A DNA stretch of 64,000 nucleotides from Heterobilharzia americana. Lineage: Eukaryota; Platyhelminthes; Trematoda; Strigeidida; Schistosomatidae. Below are positions 43,296-55,044 of the stretch, one piece after another. Made by a program: the position numbers and the translations under genes. Below the pieces are notes generated by a model. The model was given only the letters and a program-made list of their open reading frames with translations, ran no database searches and was not told the origin of the DNA. Numbering within the stretch: the first letter of the stretch is position 1; every line of letters starts with the position of its first letter. The stretch spans positions 19,088,515-19,152,514 of the forward strand of contig OX104131.1 of NCBI GenBank assembly GCA_944470555.2. Direction: 5' to 3'.

Positions 43296-44790
43296 GCAAT
43301 ACACATCATTACTGTCGAATAACAATGCTCTGCTTCAAAGAAGCAATTCAATCGGATCTTCAATGATAGGAGAAGATTCCTGAACTTCTTAATACTTTAG
43401 CTGTTTCAGAATTCACATTACTTAGATGTGACACTACACAGTAATAGGTGAACAAATATTTTTCCGTAGTTAAGACGGTTATAAGCTCCATACTGTTATG
43501 AGTTCACCTTATTTTGTGAATAAATCTATCACAAAATGGTAGAATTTTCGATAGTCTACTATCAATATACATTCTCGTGATAGCACCAAATGTCGAAGGG
43601 TTCAGAATTACTGAAAGGAGTTCAGCTAAACAAATGACTGAGTATAGTTTGACAACATTGAAGAAACGAAAATCCTAAAGTTTAAAAATAAATCCATTAG
43701 GTTATAATAAATCAGCCAGTCAAAAAAAATCAGATTGAAATAAAAACTATGAAAGATTACAAAATTACACTCTTATCTCAAGCCTGTTAGTGAGTAAATA
43801 GGGAATTTAAAGCACATTAAAAGGTAGATAGAAATCAAGGGTAGTAGAAAAGTTTTTGGCAATTAAAGGGATTCATACTATTGGATGTAAGGCTGTAGAT
43901 TTATCTAGTCTAACAGAAACTTCATCTGTTCACTTCTTGCCTATCACTTATTGCATGCATGTTATGTAACTACACTAACATAAGTAACAAGTATTCGAGG
44001 TAATCATAGATATTTACTTTTGTATAATTGCATTCACCATGAAAGCTAAGTTATTCTTAGTTACTGGTCATTGGGTGCAGAGAGGAAAATCCTACTCAGT
44101 CACTGCTTCGATTCTTCAAGACCCTTTTCAATTTCAGCTACCTAACACCACTACAGTCTAACTTTAAAATTATCTCTGAATTCAAAGTGAACGATTGAAA
44201 AGGTGTACGGTTACGCAACTTGTACACACTAAGGCACGGAAAATTCAGTAATTTAAGGCAGATCTCCGTGTGCAGACAAGTTTACTGAGTATTTCATCTA
44301 GACCCATTCTTAGTTACATTTTATTGCTCAAGTTGACCAATTGATACACTATTAGTTATGCATTTAATCATAGATCTTCATTTTTGCACCCTTTTCACAG
44401 TTTTACTTTTCAGTAAAATCATTCTTTGGTCTCTACACTCGTGAATATATAGTAGGGAAGGTAGGACATTCCAGAGTAATTCCCGGTTCAAGATCAATAT
44501 AAACTGTACTACAAAGTAAAGTTGAGTAACGTTTATAGACATTTAAAATGGAGAAATAAGAAAGTAACCACAAAATAAAAATACTTATGTTACATGAGAG
44601 TAAGTTCGTCGAGATTTTTCATGTGTGCATTAGAAAGAAGTATATAAAAGCCTTTTCACAATTATCAGAACGACTCTCAAATGTTATACTTCACATCCAC
44701 AACCAGTTTCCATCTTATCAGACTCCATATTTCCCCCATCAATTCCACAATCTTTTGCATTATTGAGGAATCTCTATCCTTTGATATATT
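43296..44790. other. No gene recognised
   Basis: AT-rich spacer before RTE copy 3. Confidence 0.3.
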
Positions 44791-44794
44791 ATAA

Positions 44795-45740
44795 TAATTA
44801 TTTTTCCCTTGGGTTTCTATAGAAACATAGGGCTTCAGTAGCACGTCTCCATTCCACTCTCTTCTCTTCAATCTTTTAACCTCGCTCCACCACTGCCCAC
44901 AAGCTCTCATTTCGTCCCCTCACGATCTCCTCCATGTCACCCTCAGTTGGGACGCCCAACTCTTCATTTTCCCTTCGGATTCCACTCGAGTGCCTGTCAC
45001 GTGATGTCCCAGTTGGCTTTCTCAGTGTATTCCCAATCCATCTCCACTTCCTTCCACTGCATATTTGTTGAGCAATAGTTTTTGGTTGGTTCGTTGCCAG
45101 CCAGCCAGAGTTCCTTGTTGCCTATTCTTATTATTCTGGCCATCTGATTTTCAGTATCGAGTGAGCGTAGGCAGTTGTTGATGAATATCTGTAGTTTGTT
45201 GTAAATGCTTTTCGTGACGCGCCAAGTTTCTGAACCATATAGCAGCACTGACTTGGCTGACATTGTTATTGAAAATCCGGATGTTGTTCACGCTTTATGC
45301 TGAGTGCAGTTTATCTCCAGACTGATTTCAGATTAGTGAAAGCCTGTCTTGCTTTTCCGATCCTGGTTTTGATATCCTTGTCTGTGCCGCCACCTGTAGT
45401 TGAAAAGATGCTGCCTAGATGGGTGAAGAATAATACTTCCTTTAGATTTCTCTGTTGATGGTGCTTGTTGTTGTTGTTGGTTAGGTGTCTTCATCACCTC
45501 TGTCTTCTCTACATTCACTTGAAGTTCTGTTTTTGCTGCCTCACCTCTTCTTCAAACTTGTTAGTTTTCTCCTGTAGATCTTCGAGTTTGTGCGATAGGA
45601 CAATAGACATAAATCATCATCGGCGAAATCCCAATCTTCTTCTGGGTCTTTTCATGGATTCAGCCAGCGTATGTCCATCTTCTCGCTCCTCACAGTTTTT
45701 TGCATGATCCAGTCCACCACCATCGATATAAACGGCATCA
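44795..45740 (-). mobile_element. RTE retrotransposon, 5'-truncated 3' fragment (copy 3)
   Basis: The minus strand runs from GLDHAKNCEER-like sequence and the RT catalytic block (gatttcgccgatgatgattt, reading DFADDDL, near 45635-45610), through VEKTEVMKTPNQQQQQAPST and SVLLYGSETWRVTKSIYNKL, to the 3' end near 44795. Its tail half is closer to copy 5 (61159-61943) than to copies 1 and 2, since both share QWKEVEMDWEYTEKANWDIT and the same terminal block. Confidence 0.85.
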
Positions 45741-45744
45741 AACA

Positions 45745-46340
45745 CTATGTCAGTGATACAATGCCACACATTTGTCTGATAATAAGTTTTTATATGTTTA
45801 TTATAAGTTATGAGTATAAATGAACATCTTTAGTAAATGACATAGTCAACAAAGAAAACTGACTTACTTTTCTCCCTCTTAATGACTTAATTAGCATCTT
45901 TCTTCATTTAATGAGGGACCAGAAAATGTGACTACTTGATTTACTCTGAGTTCGCTCAAAATTATCACATGAATACCACTGTTCGCGTAAAAATGAAATC
46001 AGAATTACAAGCATTTGGGTTTTTCATTCGGAATCACATGTTAGAGTTAGGGTAGAGATCATTTGGTAATGCACTACGCCATTGTATCACTATCTCTTAT
46101 GAAGTTACTTTGCTTTGTAAATAATAGAAGTAAAGAATTCCACAGTTTACTGAGCAAACAGTTAACATACTTCATAGTGTTCGTGCAAGTTTAATATGTT
46201 CTGATAAAAGTATTACATCGAATAGGTTACTTTTAAACTCGTGTTGTAGGTCTCAGCACTGATACAGCCAGAAAAGAACCATGAGGGAATTAAACTTTGA
46301 AGGTAGCATTCATCACAGACTCATATCACTTGTACAACCA
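45745..46340. other. No gene recognised
   Basis: AT-rich spacer. Confidence 0.3.
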
Positions 46341-46344
46341 CTAA

Positions 46345-46390
46345 AAGCACTGACAGCTGTTTCGTGGTGAGCATGTGATCATTCATCGAC
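46345..46390 (-). mobile_element. 3' half of a hammerhead-bearing SINE, reverse
   Basis: On the minus strand cacgaaacagctgtcagtgc matches the GAAAC-stem III-GUC-stem I half of the second schistosome hammerhead variant. The CUGANGA half is not recognisable. Confidence 0.4.
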
Positions 46391-46639
46391 TTGGCTGGAA
46401 TTCAGTGTTCCAAATTTTGCTGCTTATATGATTTCGTGATATAGCACCACTGCTATCAAATGCTATTAGTGACTATTTGTCCCCTTGATTGACTTGGCTG
46501 ACTTTGCAGGTCACGGCTACTCATAATAACTCCAGGAGATCCATTTTCAAGTAAGTTTCTAAAGAGTAATAGATATTATTACAGCCATTGTCTTGGTGGG
46601 ATCGATTACACGATGGCAACGCCATTTCACGAGTTGACA

Positions 46640-46800
46640 GAATTAAGAAAGTGTGAGCCATAAGATTCTAACCCACCTGATGAATGACAGCATGTACACT
46701 ACGAAGCCTGAGAGTCGTCGCCTCCATCTCTGTAGCAGTCATCAATGAGCAGTGTCAAGGAGTGTCGAAATGAAACAAAACAGCTGTCAAGTGCTTTCAG
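46640..46800 (+). mobile_element. Decayed hammerhead-bearing SINE
   Basis: A repeat body precedes gagcagtgtcaaggagtgtcg and aaaacagctgtcaagtgctt (46777-46796), which align with the consensus CACTGCTGAGGAGTCC...GAAACAGCTGTCAGTGCTT. The core CUGAGGA is mutated. Confidence 0.4.
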
Positions 46801-47960
46801 AAATTTATTGGTTTCCTTTGTGATGCTAATCTATTAGGAGTACTTTCTTAGAAATCAGCGGATCTCCGTGAACAACCAGTTGGATTCGACTTAATTGTAA
46901 ACGAATCTAGGACTAGCTACAAATAGAGAGTGAATTTATAAATGGGATAATTCATTACACTATGTCTCAACTCCATTAAAACTTCCGATGTGAGTGTGCT
47001 ATTCAGGCGAAACGAGGTATTTGTAATATGTAATAATGATAGCCTCTTTCCAAAGAGCTGCATTAACAATTGTCAAGAAAGGCTTTTCGGATGGTCTTGG
47101 ATACCGTTTAGAGTAGCAATCATACTAAAAGTTGACGAAGGAGATGAAAAGTAGGCTACATTAGAAAGATTTTTGCATGATCAAAAATGACGAAGCATAC
47201 CCAATTCAGAGTAACCTTCAGATGCGACTGTAGAGTGCGTCTCAAGATCTTGATTTGGTTTATCTTAAATGCTAGAGTTTCATAGACTGGAATTGAATGA
47301 TTTGTTTGAATGCATAAACCTTCCTTTTCTTATCTGTCTTCAGAGATGTATAAAACTGCTGAAAACACTGACATTCAGTCAGTATACTGCAAGCAGTTTG
47401 TAAACATGGCCATATTTCACCCAAGAAGAACATGCTTTTCTAGTTTCTTATTTATTAACTCCACAGATGCTACTGAAAAACACGTTCACATATAAAAGAC
47501 ATTGATTTCATTACTTTCGAAGATAAGATCTTCTTAAACATAGAAGACAAATTATGATACTCAGTCTAGAATATATTCTATCGTTTTTCATCAAATAGTC
47601 CTAATTGAAGTTAGATAAAATTGCATCTTATTCAAACAGTCACTAATAAATATCATGTAGATCTCTTATATAGTTTCTTGAGAGACACTCTCATCATACC
47701 ACTGATACATTTTGATTTTCTGCATTGCATGTCTGCTCATGTGTACCAAAAAGCAGTCTAACCTTTCATTTCTGAAAATATTCTACAGAAATTAGGATTT
47801 CGAGGCTCATAATTAGTAGACGTTGATGTTCGCTTTTCCTTTACAATCGATATTATGTTGGCAAATAAAAGATAATGAAATAATTAAAATAGTAAACACC
47901 GTCTTTCCATTTCACATAACTAGTCGTCGTGATCTTGGATAACGTAATTAGAAAATTACT
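46801..47960. other. No gene recognised
   Basis: AT-rich spacer. The open stretch 47310-47495 lacks supporting signals. Confidence 0.3.
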
Positions 47961-47965
47961 TGCAG

Positions 47966-48075
47966 AGAAAATTATGTCATTTTATTCCACAGGATTTTCA
48001 TCAGCTGCATACAACCTGAACGTATACATAGAAAAACATTATACACATGGAGAGGCATACAGGTTTTCTAGTGAG
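47966..48075 (+). CDS. Candidate internal exon, family not identified
   Basis: A 110-base segment with acceptor attacttgcag and a perfect donor GAG/gtaagt. The open frame reads EKIMSFYSTGFSSAAYNLNV, then HYTHGEAYRFSSE. A second acceptor (attccacag, before 47992) is possible. The exon is isolated and has no recognised domain, so the strand and reality of the gene are uncertain. Confidence 0.35.
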
Positions 48076-48079
48076 GTAA

Positions 48080-49160
48080 GTTCAAGCATCACAGTGTTCA
48101 TTAAGGATGGATGAATTTGGTATTAATGTAAACTGGATAGATTATCTGTCATGTATATGCAGACAACCAACTAGACGACCAACTAAAGGAGTAAATTTAA
48201 TTGAATGATTTCTTAATAGTCGTTTGATGAACTGCAGTTGGTACTTACATCAGATTATTTGCATATGAAACTGTTAGATACACTGGCAGGTTTAAGAAAC
48301 ATTATAGGTTTTCTGCGCTTACACCACGCAATTATTAATTAGTACACAAAATATAGATCAGCATACAAATACTGATTCTTCCGTCTGCAGCTGATTGTCT
48401 ATATCGAGCTTCACCGATACTACCAATACTAATCACTATCCATCAATATGTGAAAAAGTTGTAAGTTATTTAATCCTCCTGAAGTGTGAATCGAAGTAAA
48501 ATGTTTTCACATTGAAATCCTGTAGGTAGTGGCGATTTCCATTAGACTAATAATATATAAACTGTTATTAGACGTGCGAATAATGACGTAAATAATGGTG
48601 TTGTACTTGACGTGATTTCGTTTTATTCCTGTTTAACGTATGCAAAGATGCAGTACGTTCATTCGCGTACAAAGGATTATTCTAGTCAACTAGGGAAAAA
48701 GTCGAAATTTGATGATTGAATCATCACTTTCTTGTCGCAAACTACTGTATCAGAATACAGTCTTTGGATACTGTACTCTGATATTTCTTGCTGCTTTAAG
48801 AAAGATAGATCAATGCAATACTGAAATGCCCCGGGAAATTACCATATTTTTAGTTCATATTCCTTCTGAACGTTTTAAGTCATGCAGATAGAAGACATTA
48901 AGGAAGACTTAGTGAGTGACAGGTTTAGGCTATTCGTATATAACACAATCTGCAGCATCCATGTAGAAATTTTATTTATCCATCTTAAAGTCAATGTTTG
49001 TTGGCGTGAATGAGCTTTTCATAGTAGAATGTAACATATGATTTTGTAACACGTTAATAACTTCGATATTTCTCACGGCTGAACTTGTAAAGCACACTAC
49101 CTAAAATCAGAGCACAAGATATCATTTTGTAATAATTTCTGTCAAATGGAAGAATGATGC
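48080..49160. other. No gene recognised
   Basis: AT-rich spacer. The open stretch 48709-48891 may hold a terminal exon but has no strong support. Confidence 0.3.
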
Positions 49161-49164
49161 ATAT

Positions 49165-49177
49165 TACAGTCAGTAAA
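49165..49177. repeat. Target-site duplication, left copy (RTE copy 2)
   Basis: tacagtcagtaaa precedes the element and recurs as tacagtaagtaaa at 52483-52495, with one mismatch. Confidence 0.65.
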
Positions 49178-49437
49178 ACTCGCCTGGTTAACTAGTTCAC
49201 TAGTTACTAGCCGGTCCTATACCCGGGTAAAGAGGGAAGGTTGGGCATAGGGCTAGTAACCCTACCCCGTAAAGCCAATCCAACCACTACAAAAACTTCA
49301 AAGCACAAACAAACTATAAAAAATAAAAACAAACTTATTTCCCACTGGAATCGGGCAGACGAAATGACGCCGGTTGGTGAAAGACTTCGGGAAACCAGTT
49401 GGCAGATGTGCCTCCTCTCGATGAAAGCGAAATTAAA

Positions 49438-50110
49438 CATGGGGACATGGAAAGTCTGCCCCATGTTTGAACCCAGCAATGCAGCCCAGATTGCAAAAGA
49501 GATGAGAAGGTATCACATTGGAGTGCTTGGAATTTGCGAAAGCAGATGGAATGGGAATGGACTCTCCAAACTGTCGACTGGAGAGTCAATATCTACTCCG
49601 ATATTGTCACGCAGATGACAACCAGGAGCACACTGAGTTTTGGAGTGGCTATCATGATATCCCCAACAGCATCGAAGGCTCTCATGCAGTGGGAACAAAT
49701 CTCCTCCAGGATCATGACAGCAAGACGGGTTCAACTCAAAAGGATGGAAGGAAGGTCACAATCATACAATGCTATGCACCCACAAATAATGCAGAGCAGG
49801 AGAAAAAGGAGGAATTCCACAGACAACTTCAATCAACACTGGACAAGACCCAACTTAGTTGGCGATATCAAAATTCTAATGGGTGGGGTGACATGAATGC
49901 CAAACTGGGAGCAGACAACACAGGAAGAGAACTAACCATGGGTCGAGAAGTGCTCGGTGAGGTGATGAACGAGAATGGAGAATTGTTTGCAGAATTCTGT
50001 GAATTCAACGATTTGGTGATTGGAGGTGAGGTAGTGTGTTCAAGCACAAGGATATCCACAAGGCAGCGACATGGAGTTGGTTTCACCAGATGGACACCCC
50101 AAAATTGAAT
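49438..50110 (+). pseudogene. RTE copy 2 endonuclease domain, frameshifted
   Basis: Fragments AAQIAKEMRRYHIGVLGICE, KVTIIQCYAPTNNAEQEKKE, GDMNAKLGADNTGRELTMG and FCEFNDLVIGG lie in order, in at least two frames, the longest being 49518-50108. Active-site motif GDMN is kept. An in-frame stop follows at 50106-50108. Confidence 0.8.
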
Positions 50111-50219
50111 TCAGATCGACTTCATCTGAATGTGAAGAAAGTGGATATGCAGCTTACTTGACTTAAGGTCAAGAAGGGGAGGAGATGTAAGTTCAGACCA
50201 CTCACTGTCTAATGCAAGG

Positions 50220-51720
50220 AACCTGCCTTCCAAATCAAGTTGAGAGCCTTCAAGGAAATTGGTGATAGACCACAGTTCATGTTCAACACCCAGATCGGAA
50301 AGTGAAGAACGAAGCTACATAGAAAATCTTCACTTCAGTCAGCCATCAAGACAAAATGGGAGATATCGAGGAATATCCTTGAAGAAACCCGTGTAGAATA
50401 ACACTGGAAGTCTTTGAAAGCTATGTGGAAAGAAACCTGCACAGCCGTATTAGGAAGGAAGAGGAAAGAAGACAAAGAATGGATCTCGATGGACACATGG
50501 AAGCTGATCGAGGAAGGAGAGGAGGATGGTGAAGCAGAAGATAAACCAGGCAGTGCAAGGATGCTCAACGAGAAGAGGATCTGAGTACAATGTATAAAAC
50601 ACTACACTGGACAAAGAAGTGAAGAAGAGTGGGCTCAAATACAAAAGACACTTCTAGGACATACTGGTAAATGAAGCAGAACAGGCTGCTGCAGGTAGGA
50701 GAGACAGAGACCTGACAACATTATATCAAATAACCAGGTTACTATCAGGGAAGAGATCAACACAGATGAAACCAATGAAAGATGATGATGGAAATTTAAT
50801 TACAAAAGAAGAGAAACAGAGGAAACGATGGGCTGACCACTTTAAAGGGCACTTAAATCGACTACCACCTGCACTTCGTCCAGGAATAACACCAGCAACC
50901 ACAGAACTACAAGTGAACGCAAACCCTCCGACGAAAGTCGAAGTCCCGAACGCCATAAAGCTACTGAGATGTGGGAAAGCAGCAGGATCAGATGGGATCC
51001 CTCCAGAAGCACTGAGAAGAGACGCAGGGACAACAGCGGATATGCTCACACCACTATTTGACAAGGTCAGAAAGGAGGGGAAGGTACCTGCCAACTGATT
51101 AGAAGAAGGACTACCTTGTCAAGCTCCCGAGGAAGGATAGGTGAACTAAGTGTTTTTGCAGGAACTGGAACGGATTCATGCTGTTGTCCACCCAAAGCAA
51201 ACAAGATATTATGCTGCATCATCCTGGAGAAACTAAAACATGTCCTGGATTCAAAATTACCACCGGAACGGGCTGCTGGCTGGCTTCAGGAAGGACAAAT
51301 CATGTGCGGATCACATTTCAACGCTTTGCTACGCATCATCATTGAACAAAGCAAAAAATGGCAGTCAACCATATCTTTACCTCAACTTCATCGACTTTGG
51401 AAAGGCCTTCTATAGCGTCTACAGAGAAGTAATTTGGTAGGCAGCTGCTTCAACACTATAGTTTTGGTGCCACAAATCTTTATCAAACTCAATCAACAAC
51501 CATATGACGACGCCATATGCCAAGTGATCCACAAAAGAAAGCTCAGCGATGCCTTTGAAACGAAGAGAGGAGTAGGACGTGGCTACCTACTATCACCCAT
51601 GATCTTTCTGATTGTGGGCTACTAGACTGCACTGGATCATGCAGCAAACCGTGAGGTGCGAGAGGAGGGGATTACGCTGACTAAACAGATGAAAAGAGCC
51701 TAGATCATTTGGATTTCGCC
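50220..51720 (+). pseudogene. RTE copy 2 reverse transcriptase, broken
   Basis: WADHFKGHLNRLPPALRPG and CGKAAGSDGIPPEALRRDAG lie in the open stretch 50766-51098, which ends at a TGA where the homologous copy has a Trp. After several frame changes NFIDFGKAFYSVYREVIW (about 51387-51440) shows the palm box with the catalytic Asp replaced by Tyr. The second catalytic box near 51715 reads DFADNDLCLL. Both losses make it inactive. Confidence 0.8.
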
Positions 51721-51823
51721 GATAATGATTTATGTCTGTTGTCTTGTCGCACAAGCTCGAAGATCTACAAGAGGTAACTAACAAGTTGACAGAATATACA
51801 CGGCAGCGAAAACAGGACTTCAA

Positions 51824-52470
51824 GTGAACGTGATGAAGATATCCAACCAACAACACCAACAACAGCAAGCTCCAATCACCATCAATGGGAGAAACTCGAC
51901 GGAAGTAGCCTGTTTCACCTATCTAGGCAGCACAGTTTCAACTACAGGTGGCAGCACAGACGAGGACGTCAAAGCTAGGATCGGAAACGAAAGACAGGCA
52001 TTTATCAATGTGAAACAAATGCGGAGATCTTGTGAACTGAGTATGGAGTGTGAACAACATCCGGATTTTCAACATGAATGTCAAGTCAGTGCTTCTGTAT
52101 GGTTCAGAGACTTGGCGCGTTATGAAAGGCATTTTCAACAAACTGCAGATATTCATCAACAACTGCCTACGCTCACTCGATACTGAAGATCAGATGGCCA
52201 GAATAATAAGAATAGCAACAAGGAACTCACTTTGGGAACGAAGCAACTAAGAAGCTATTGCTCAACAAATATGCAGTGGAAGGAAGTGGAGATGGATTGT
52301 GCGTGTACTGAGAAGACGATTCGGGGACATCCCGTTCCAGGCCAGGCACTCAGGTGGAACGCAGATGGGCAGTGGTGGAGCGAGGTTCAAAAGACTGAAG
52401 GGAACAGAGTGGAATGGAGACGTGTTACTGAAGCCCTTTGTTCCACTAGGAATCTAAGGAACAATTTATA
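51824..52470 (+). pseudogene. RTE copy 2 C-terminal region, frameshifted
   Basis: FTYLGSTVSTTGGSTDEDVK, SVLLYGSETWRVMKGIFNKL and a terminal VTEALCSTRNLRNNL lie in three frames (51824-52186, 52050-52250, 52232-52471). Confidence 0.75.
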
Positions 52471-52482
52471 ATAATATATTAA

Positions 52483-52495
52483 TACAGTAAGTAAA
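52483..52495. repeat. Target-site duplication, right copy (RTE copy 2)
   Basis: tacagtaagtaaa, one mismatch to 49165-49177. Confidence 0.65.
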
Positions 52496-52562
52496 TTGGT
52501 GATTTAAAGAAATATTTAAAATATTCAACCAGGTTGCCAAGGAATAGTCAGTAGATTGTAAA

Positions 52563-52915
52563 ATCGTATTAATGCTGAATAAAATGACAGATAATTGCAC
52601 CAAACATTTGCTCAGTGAATGTACCAAATATTCTTAATTTATAGGTGGTGTTATTTGTTCATTTGGAATAAAAAGAAAATTGGTCACTAAATAAGGAACG
52701 TACTGATAACAAGTGGTGAAATAAGCGGCACGTTCTGTCAAAAAATTGTAAACCGATGACAATTTAGCTGAAAGAAGCAAGATAGGTCAATGGATACGGA
52801 ATGAATTGATATTAAATAATGAAATATGTTCTCAATGAAGTGAAAATTGGCGATAATGATGATAATAAAAGAGAAGTATACCGAAGTGAAGTGAAATGAA
52901 ATTGACAAAATACTG
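52563..52915. repeat. Direct repeat unit A beside the Penelope-like remnant
   Basis: Aligns along its length with 53009-53362 (shared gacagataattgcac, aatgaattgatatta, gagaagtatacc and gaaattgacaaaat), with substitutions and small indels. The period is 446 bp. Confidence 0.75.
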
Positions 52916-53017
52916 ACGAAATATACCCATTTATTCATAAACAAGAACAAGGCATATATCAGCGAAGAAATATTTCTTTTCAATGACTTCATTATCAAGC
53001 TGTACAGTCGTATTTAT
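52914..53017. repeat. Inverted repeat, left arm (Penelope-like region)
   Basis: Reverse complement of 53881-53985 with modest divergence: tacccatttattcat, gaagaaatatttcttttcaa and agctgtacagtcgtattt are shared. Confidence 0.7.
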
Positions 53018-53362
53018 ACTGAGTAAAGTGACAGATAATTGCACTAAAAAGTTGCTCGGTCAATATGTAAAATATACAATCGGTGGAGGGGTGGTGGTAT
53101 TTGTTCAAGTGGAAGAGATAGAAAATGGGTCACTGAATAAGGAGGAACGAATTGATAATAAGTGGTGAGATAAGCGACAAGTGCTGTCAACGAATTGTAA
53201 AACGGTGATAATTAAGCTGAAATGTGTACAATAGGTCAATGATTAAGGAATGAATTGATATTAAGGAGTGAAATATGGTTCAAGTGTTGTCAATGGAGTG
53301 AAAATTGGTGATGATAGAAGAGAAGTATACCAAAGTGAAGTGAACTGAAATTGACAAAATCA
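53009..53362. repeat. Direct repeat unit B beside the Penelope-like remnant
   Basis: Second copy of the unit at 52563-52915, directly adjoining the 3' end of the Penelope-like coding remnant. Tandem terminal repeats of this sort (pLTRs) are known for Penelope-like elements. Confidence 0.75.
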
Positions 53363-53379
53363 ACAAAATGAATTGTTAA

Positions 53380-53880
53380 GGCCAAGGTAGAGAAAGTGGT
53401 TTCACAAAACACTTTCGAATGCAAAGTTTCGGTTTTTTGTTCATGTATAGCTAATGCTTCAGCTGTGCATAAGTGGTGGAAGCGAAAACCTTTGGAGTAG
53501 TTCAGTTTAACTTTGTAAATTATTTTGAAGGATGAATCTCGAGGTGCTGAGTGTCCACATTCAACAAAGTGTTCACATATGGATGAAGTAGTTTTCATTC
53601 ACTCCCCTTTGGTTACCCAAACTGGGTAATGTTCAACAATACGTTTTCGGCGCATTTACAACGTCCAGTATAGTTAGCTCCACAGGACCACATGAATTTG
53701 TAGATACACATAGATGTGGACATAAGTAGAAGCCTATGCCTGACACACTGTCAAATCAGATGGCGACTGGAGACTATCAATCTCGGTCTAGCAGCATAGA
53801 AGCTACTGTTGATACATCTTGACAGACGGCTTCTCAACACTTCGGTGTGGTGTCTCCTTTGAATTCTAGATTCATGGTTA
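53380..53880 (-). pseudogene. Penelope-like element, GIY-YIG endonuclease remnant 1
   Basis: On the minus strand CIYKFMWSCGANYTGRCKCA (about 53701-53642) is the GIY-YIG core with YIG changed to YTG. After a frameshift, SSICEHFVECGHSAP, SSFKIIYKVKLNYSKGFRF then TAEALAIHEQKTE (open stretch 53598-53290) match the conserved end of Penelope-like polyproteins. Stops upstream separate the linker sequence. The reverse transcriptase is absent. Confidence 0.7.
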
Positions 53881-53985
53881 AGACAAATACGACTGTACAG
53901 CTTGTAATGGAGTCGTTGAAAAGAAATATTTCTTCACTGATACATGTCTCGTTGTTATTGATGAATAAATGGGTACATTTCGTCT
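53881..53985. repeat. Inverted repeat, right arm (Penelope-like region)
   Basis: Partner of 52914-53017. On the minus strand it lies just upstream of the GIY-YIG remnant. Confidence 0.7.
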
Positions 53986-53989
53986 GATT

Positions 53990-54880
53990 ATAAAGTCTTG
54001 TTTTAGGTTAATGGATTTATCGAAAAATGGGATGCTTGGTCTTTCGATTACGCTTACATCACAGCACAGAGAGCTATGTCAGTGAAACATTTTACAATTT
54101 TTGGTCACAGCTTTCAATTAAGAAAAGAACGAAAAATTGTAAAAATCTATGGTAAGAAGAAGAGTGCAATTTTAGAATGTAAAGCAGACAGACAAATCAA
54201 AATATTAATCATACAAGTAGAAAATAAAAACCACGTAGTTTACTATCTATTTAGTAAAATATGCAATCTGTGTTGAGTGACACCAACAAAGAATGACATA
54301 GACTCTTCAGAAAATGCCTTCAGAATTTACGAAGTGTCGTGAGTATATACTACTTATGAGTGTTGAAGAGCTAAACATGAAAGTCGAGAGTTTACTTCAG
54401 ACTGACATAAGATTAACCTCAAAAACACTACAGTTTATTTAGCCTCTTCAGTTATTTTTCATAAAACGTGAGCAACATTCATTTGAAACATTTAGCCCCT
54501 TATGATGAATTTGTATTGTGTAATAGGAAGATGGAGTTTGTCTGAGAAATGTCATGTATTTGTTCAATACATTTGGAACAGTAAGATTGAAGATTGTTAA
54601 TCAATTTTTATGAGAAAGATGAAGATAGAGTGGGGCGAAGCAAATAAAATGGGATCATACCACCTTCCTTAGTGATTTTATGTATATTATTTCAAACCAA
54701 ACAAAGTGAGAAAATGTATCGTTCTTCTTTATCTTTCAAATGTTACCAAATCCGAATTTCATCTAATTAGTTGTGTTGAGAAGCCACGACCTGTGGTGTC
54801 AACCAGTCAGAAGGGAAGCGGATATCGTCTGAAGATCTTGGATGATAGTCGCGCTGTATCGCGAAATGACTGTAAACCAC
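53990..54880. other. No gene recognised
   Basis: AT-rich spacer. The 66-codon open stretch at 54076-54276 has no recognised domain. Confidence 0.3.
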
Positions 54881-54884
54881 TGAA

Positions 54885-55040
54885 CTCCAGCCCAGTGGCT
54901 GAACAGTTAACATATTTGCCACGAAAAGTGAAAGTCCTGAGTCCGATCCCTAACATTGTTGTGGGTGTGTACTGCTGAGGAGTCCTATGCTAGAAAAAAC
55001 AGCTGTACAGTACTGACAGGTTTTCAGTAGTTCCCTAACT
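54885..55040 (+). mobile_element. tRNA-headed SINE with hammerhead, second variant
   Basis: The head cagtggctgaacagttaaca and B-box gtcctgagtccgatccc are followed by a hammerhead-like domain and then caggttttcag. The order is that of Sm-alpha-type repeats. Confidence 0.6.
54969..55013 (+). ncRNA. Hammerhead ribozyme, stem II decayed
   Basis: Stem I gtactg (54969-54974) pairs perfectly with cagtac (55008-55013). The core CTGAGGA lies at 54975-54981. Stem III is the self-complementary acagctgt, followed by A at the cleavage position (GTA triplet, allowed). The 3' strand of stem II and the G of GAAA have become aaaaaa, so the copy is probably inactive. Confidence 0.6.
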
Positions 55041-55044
55041 GATG

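Larger units (their letters stand above)
49178..52482 (+). mobile_element. RTE-clade non-LTR retrotransposon, near full length, copy 2
   Basis: A 3.3-kb element with the same 5' leader as copy 1 (cgcctggttaactagttcac) and a short AT-rich tail. It is flanked by a 13-bp target-site duplication with one mismatch. It encodes the same endonuclease, RT and C-terminal blocks in broken frames. The imperfect duplication suggests an older insertion than copy 1, or chance mutation. Confidence 0.88.

Noticed and set aside
54076..54276. 66-codon Lys-rich open frame as a small gene
   Set aside because: No domain, no clear splice sites, AT-rich codons; it could be chance.
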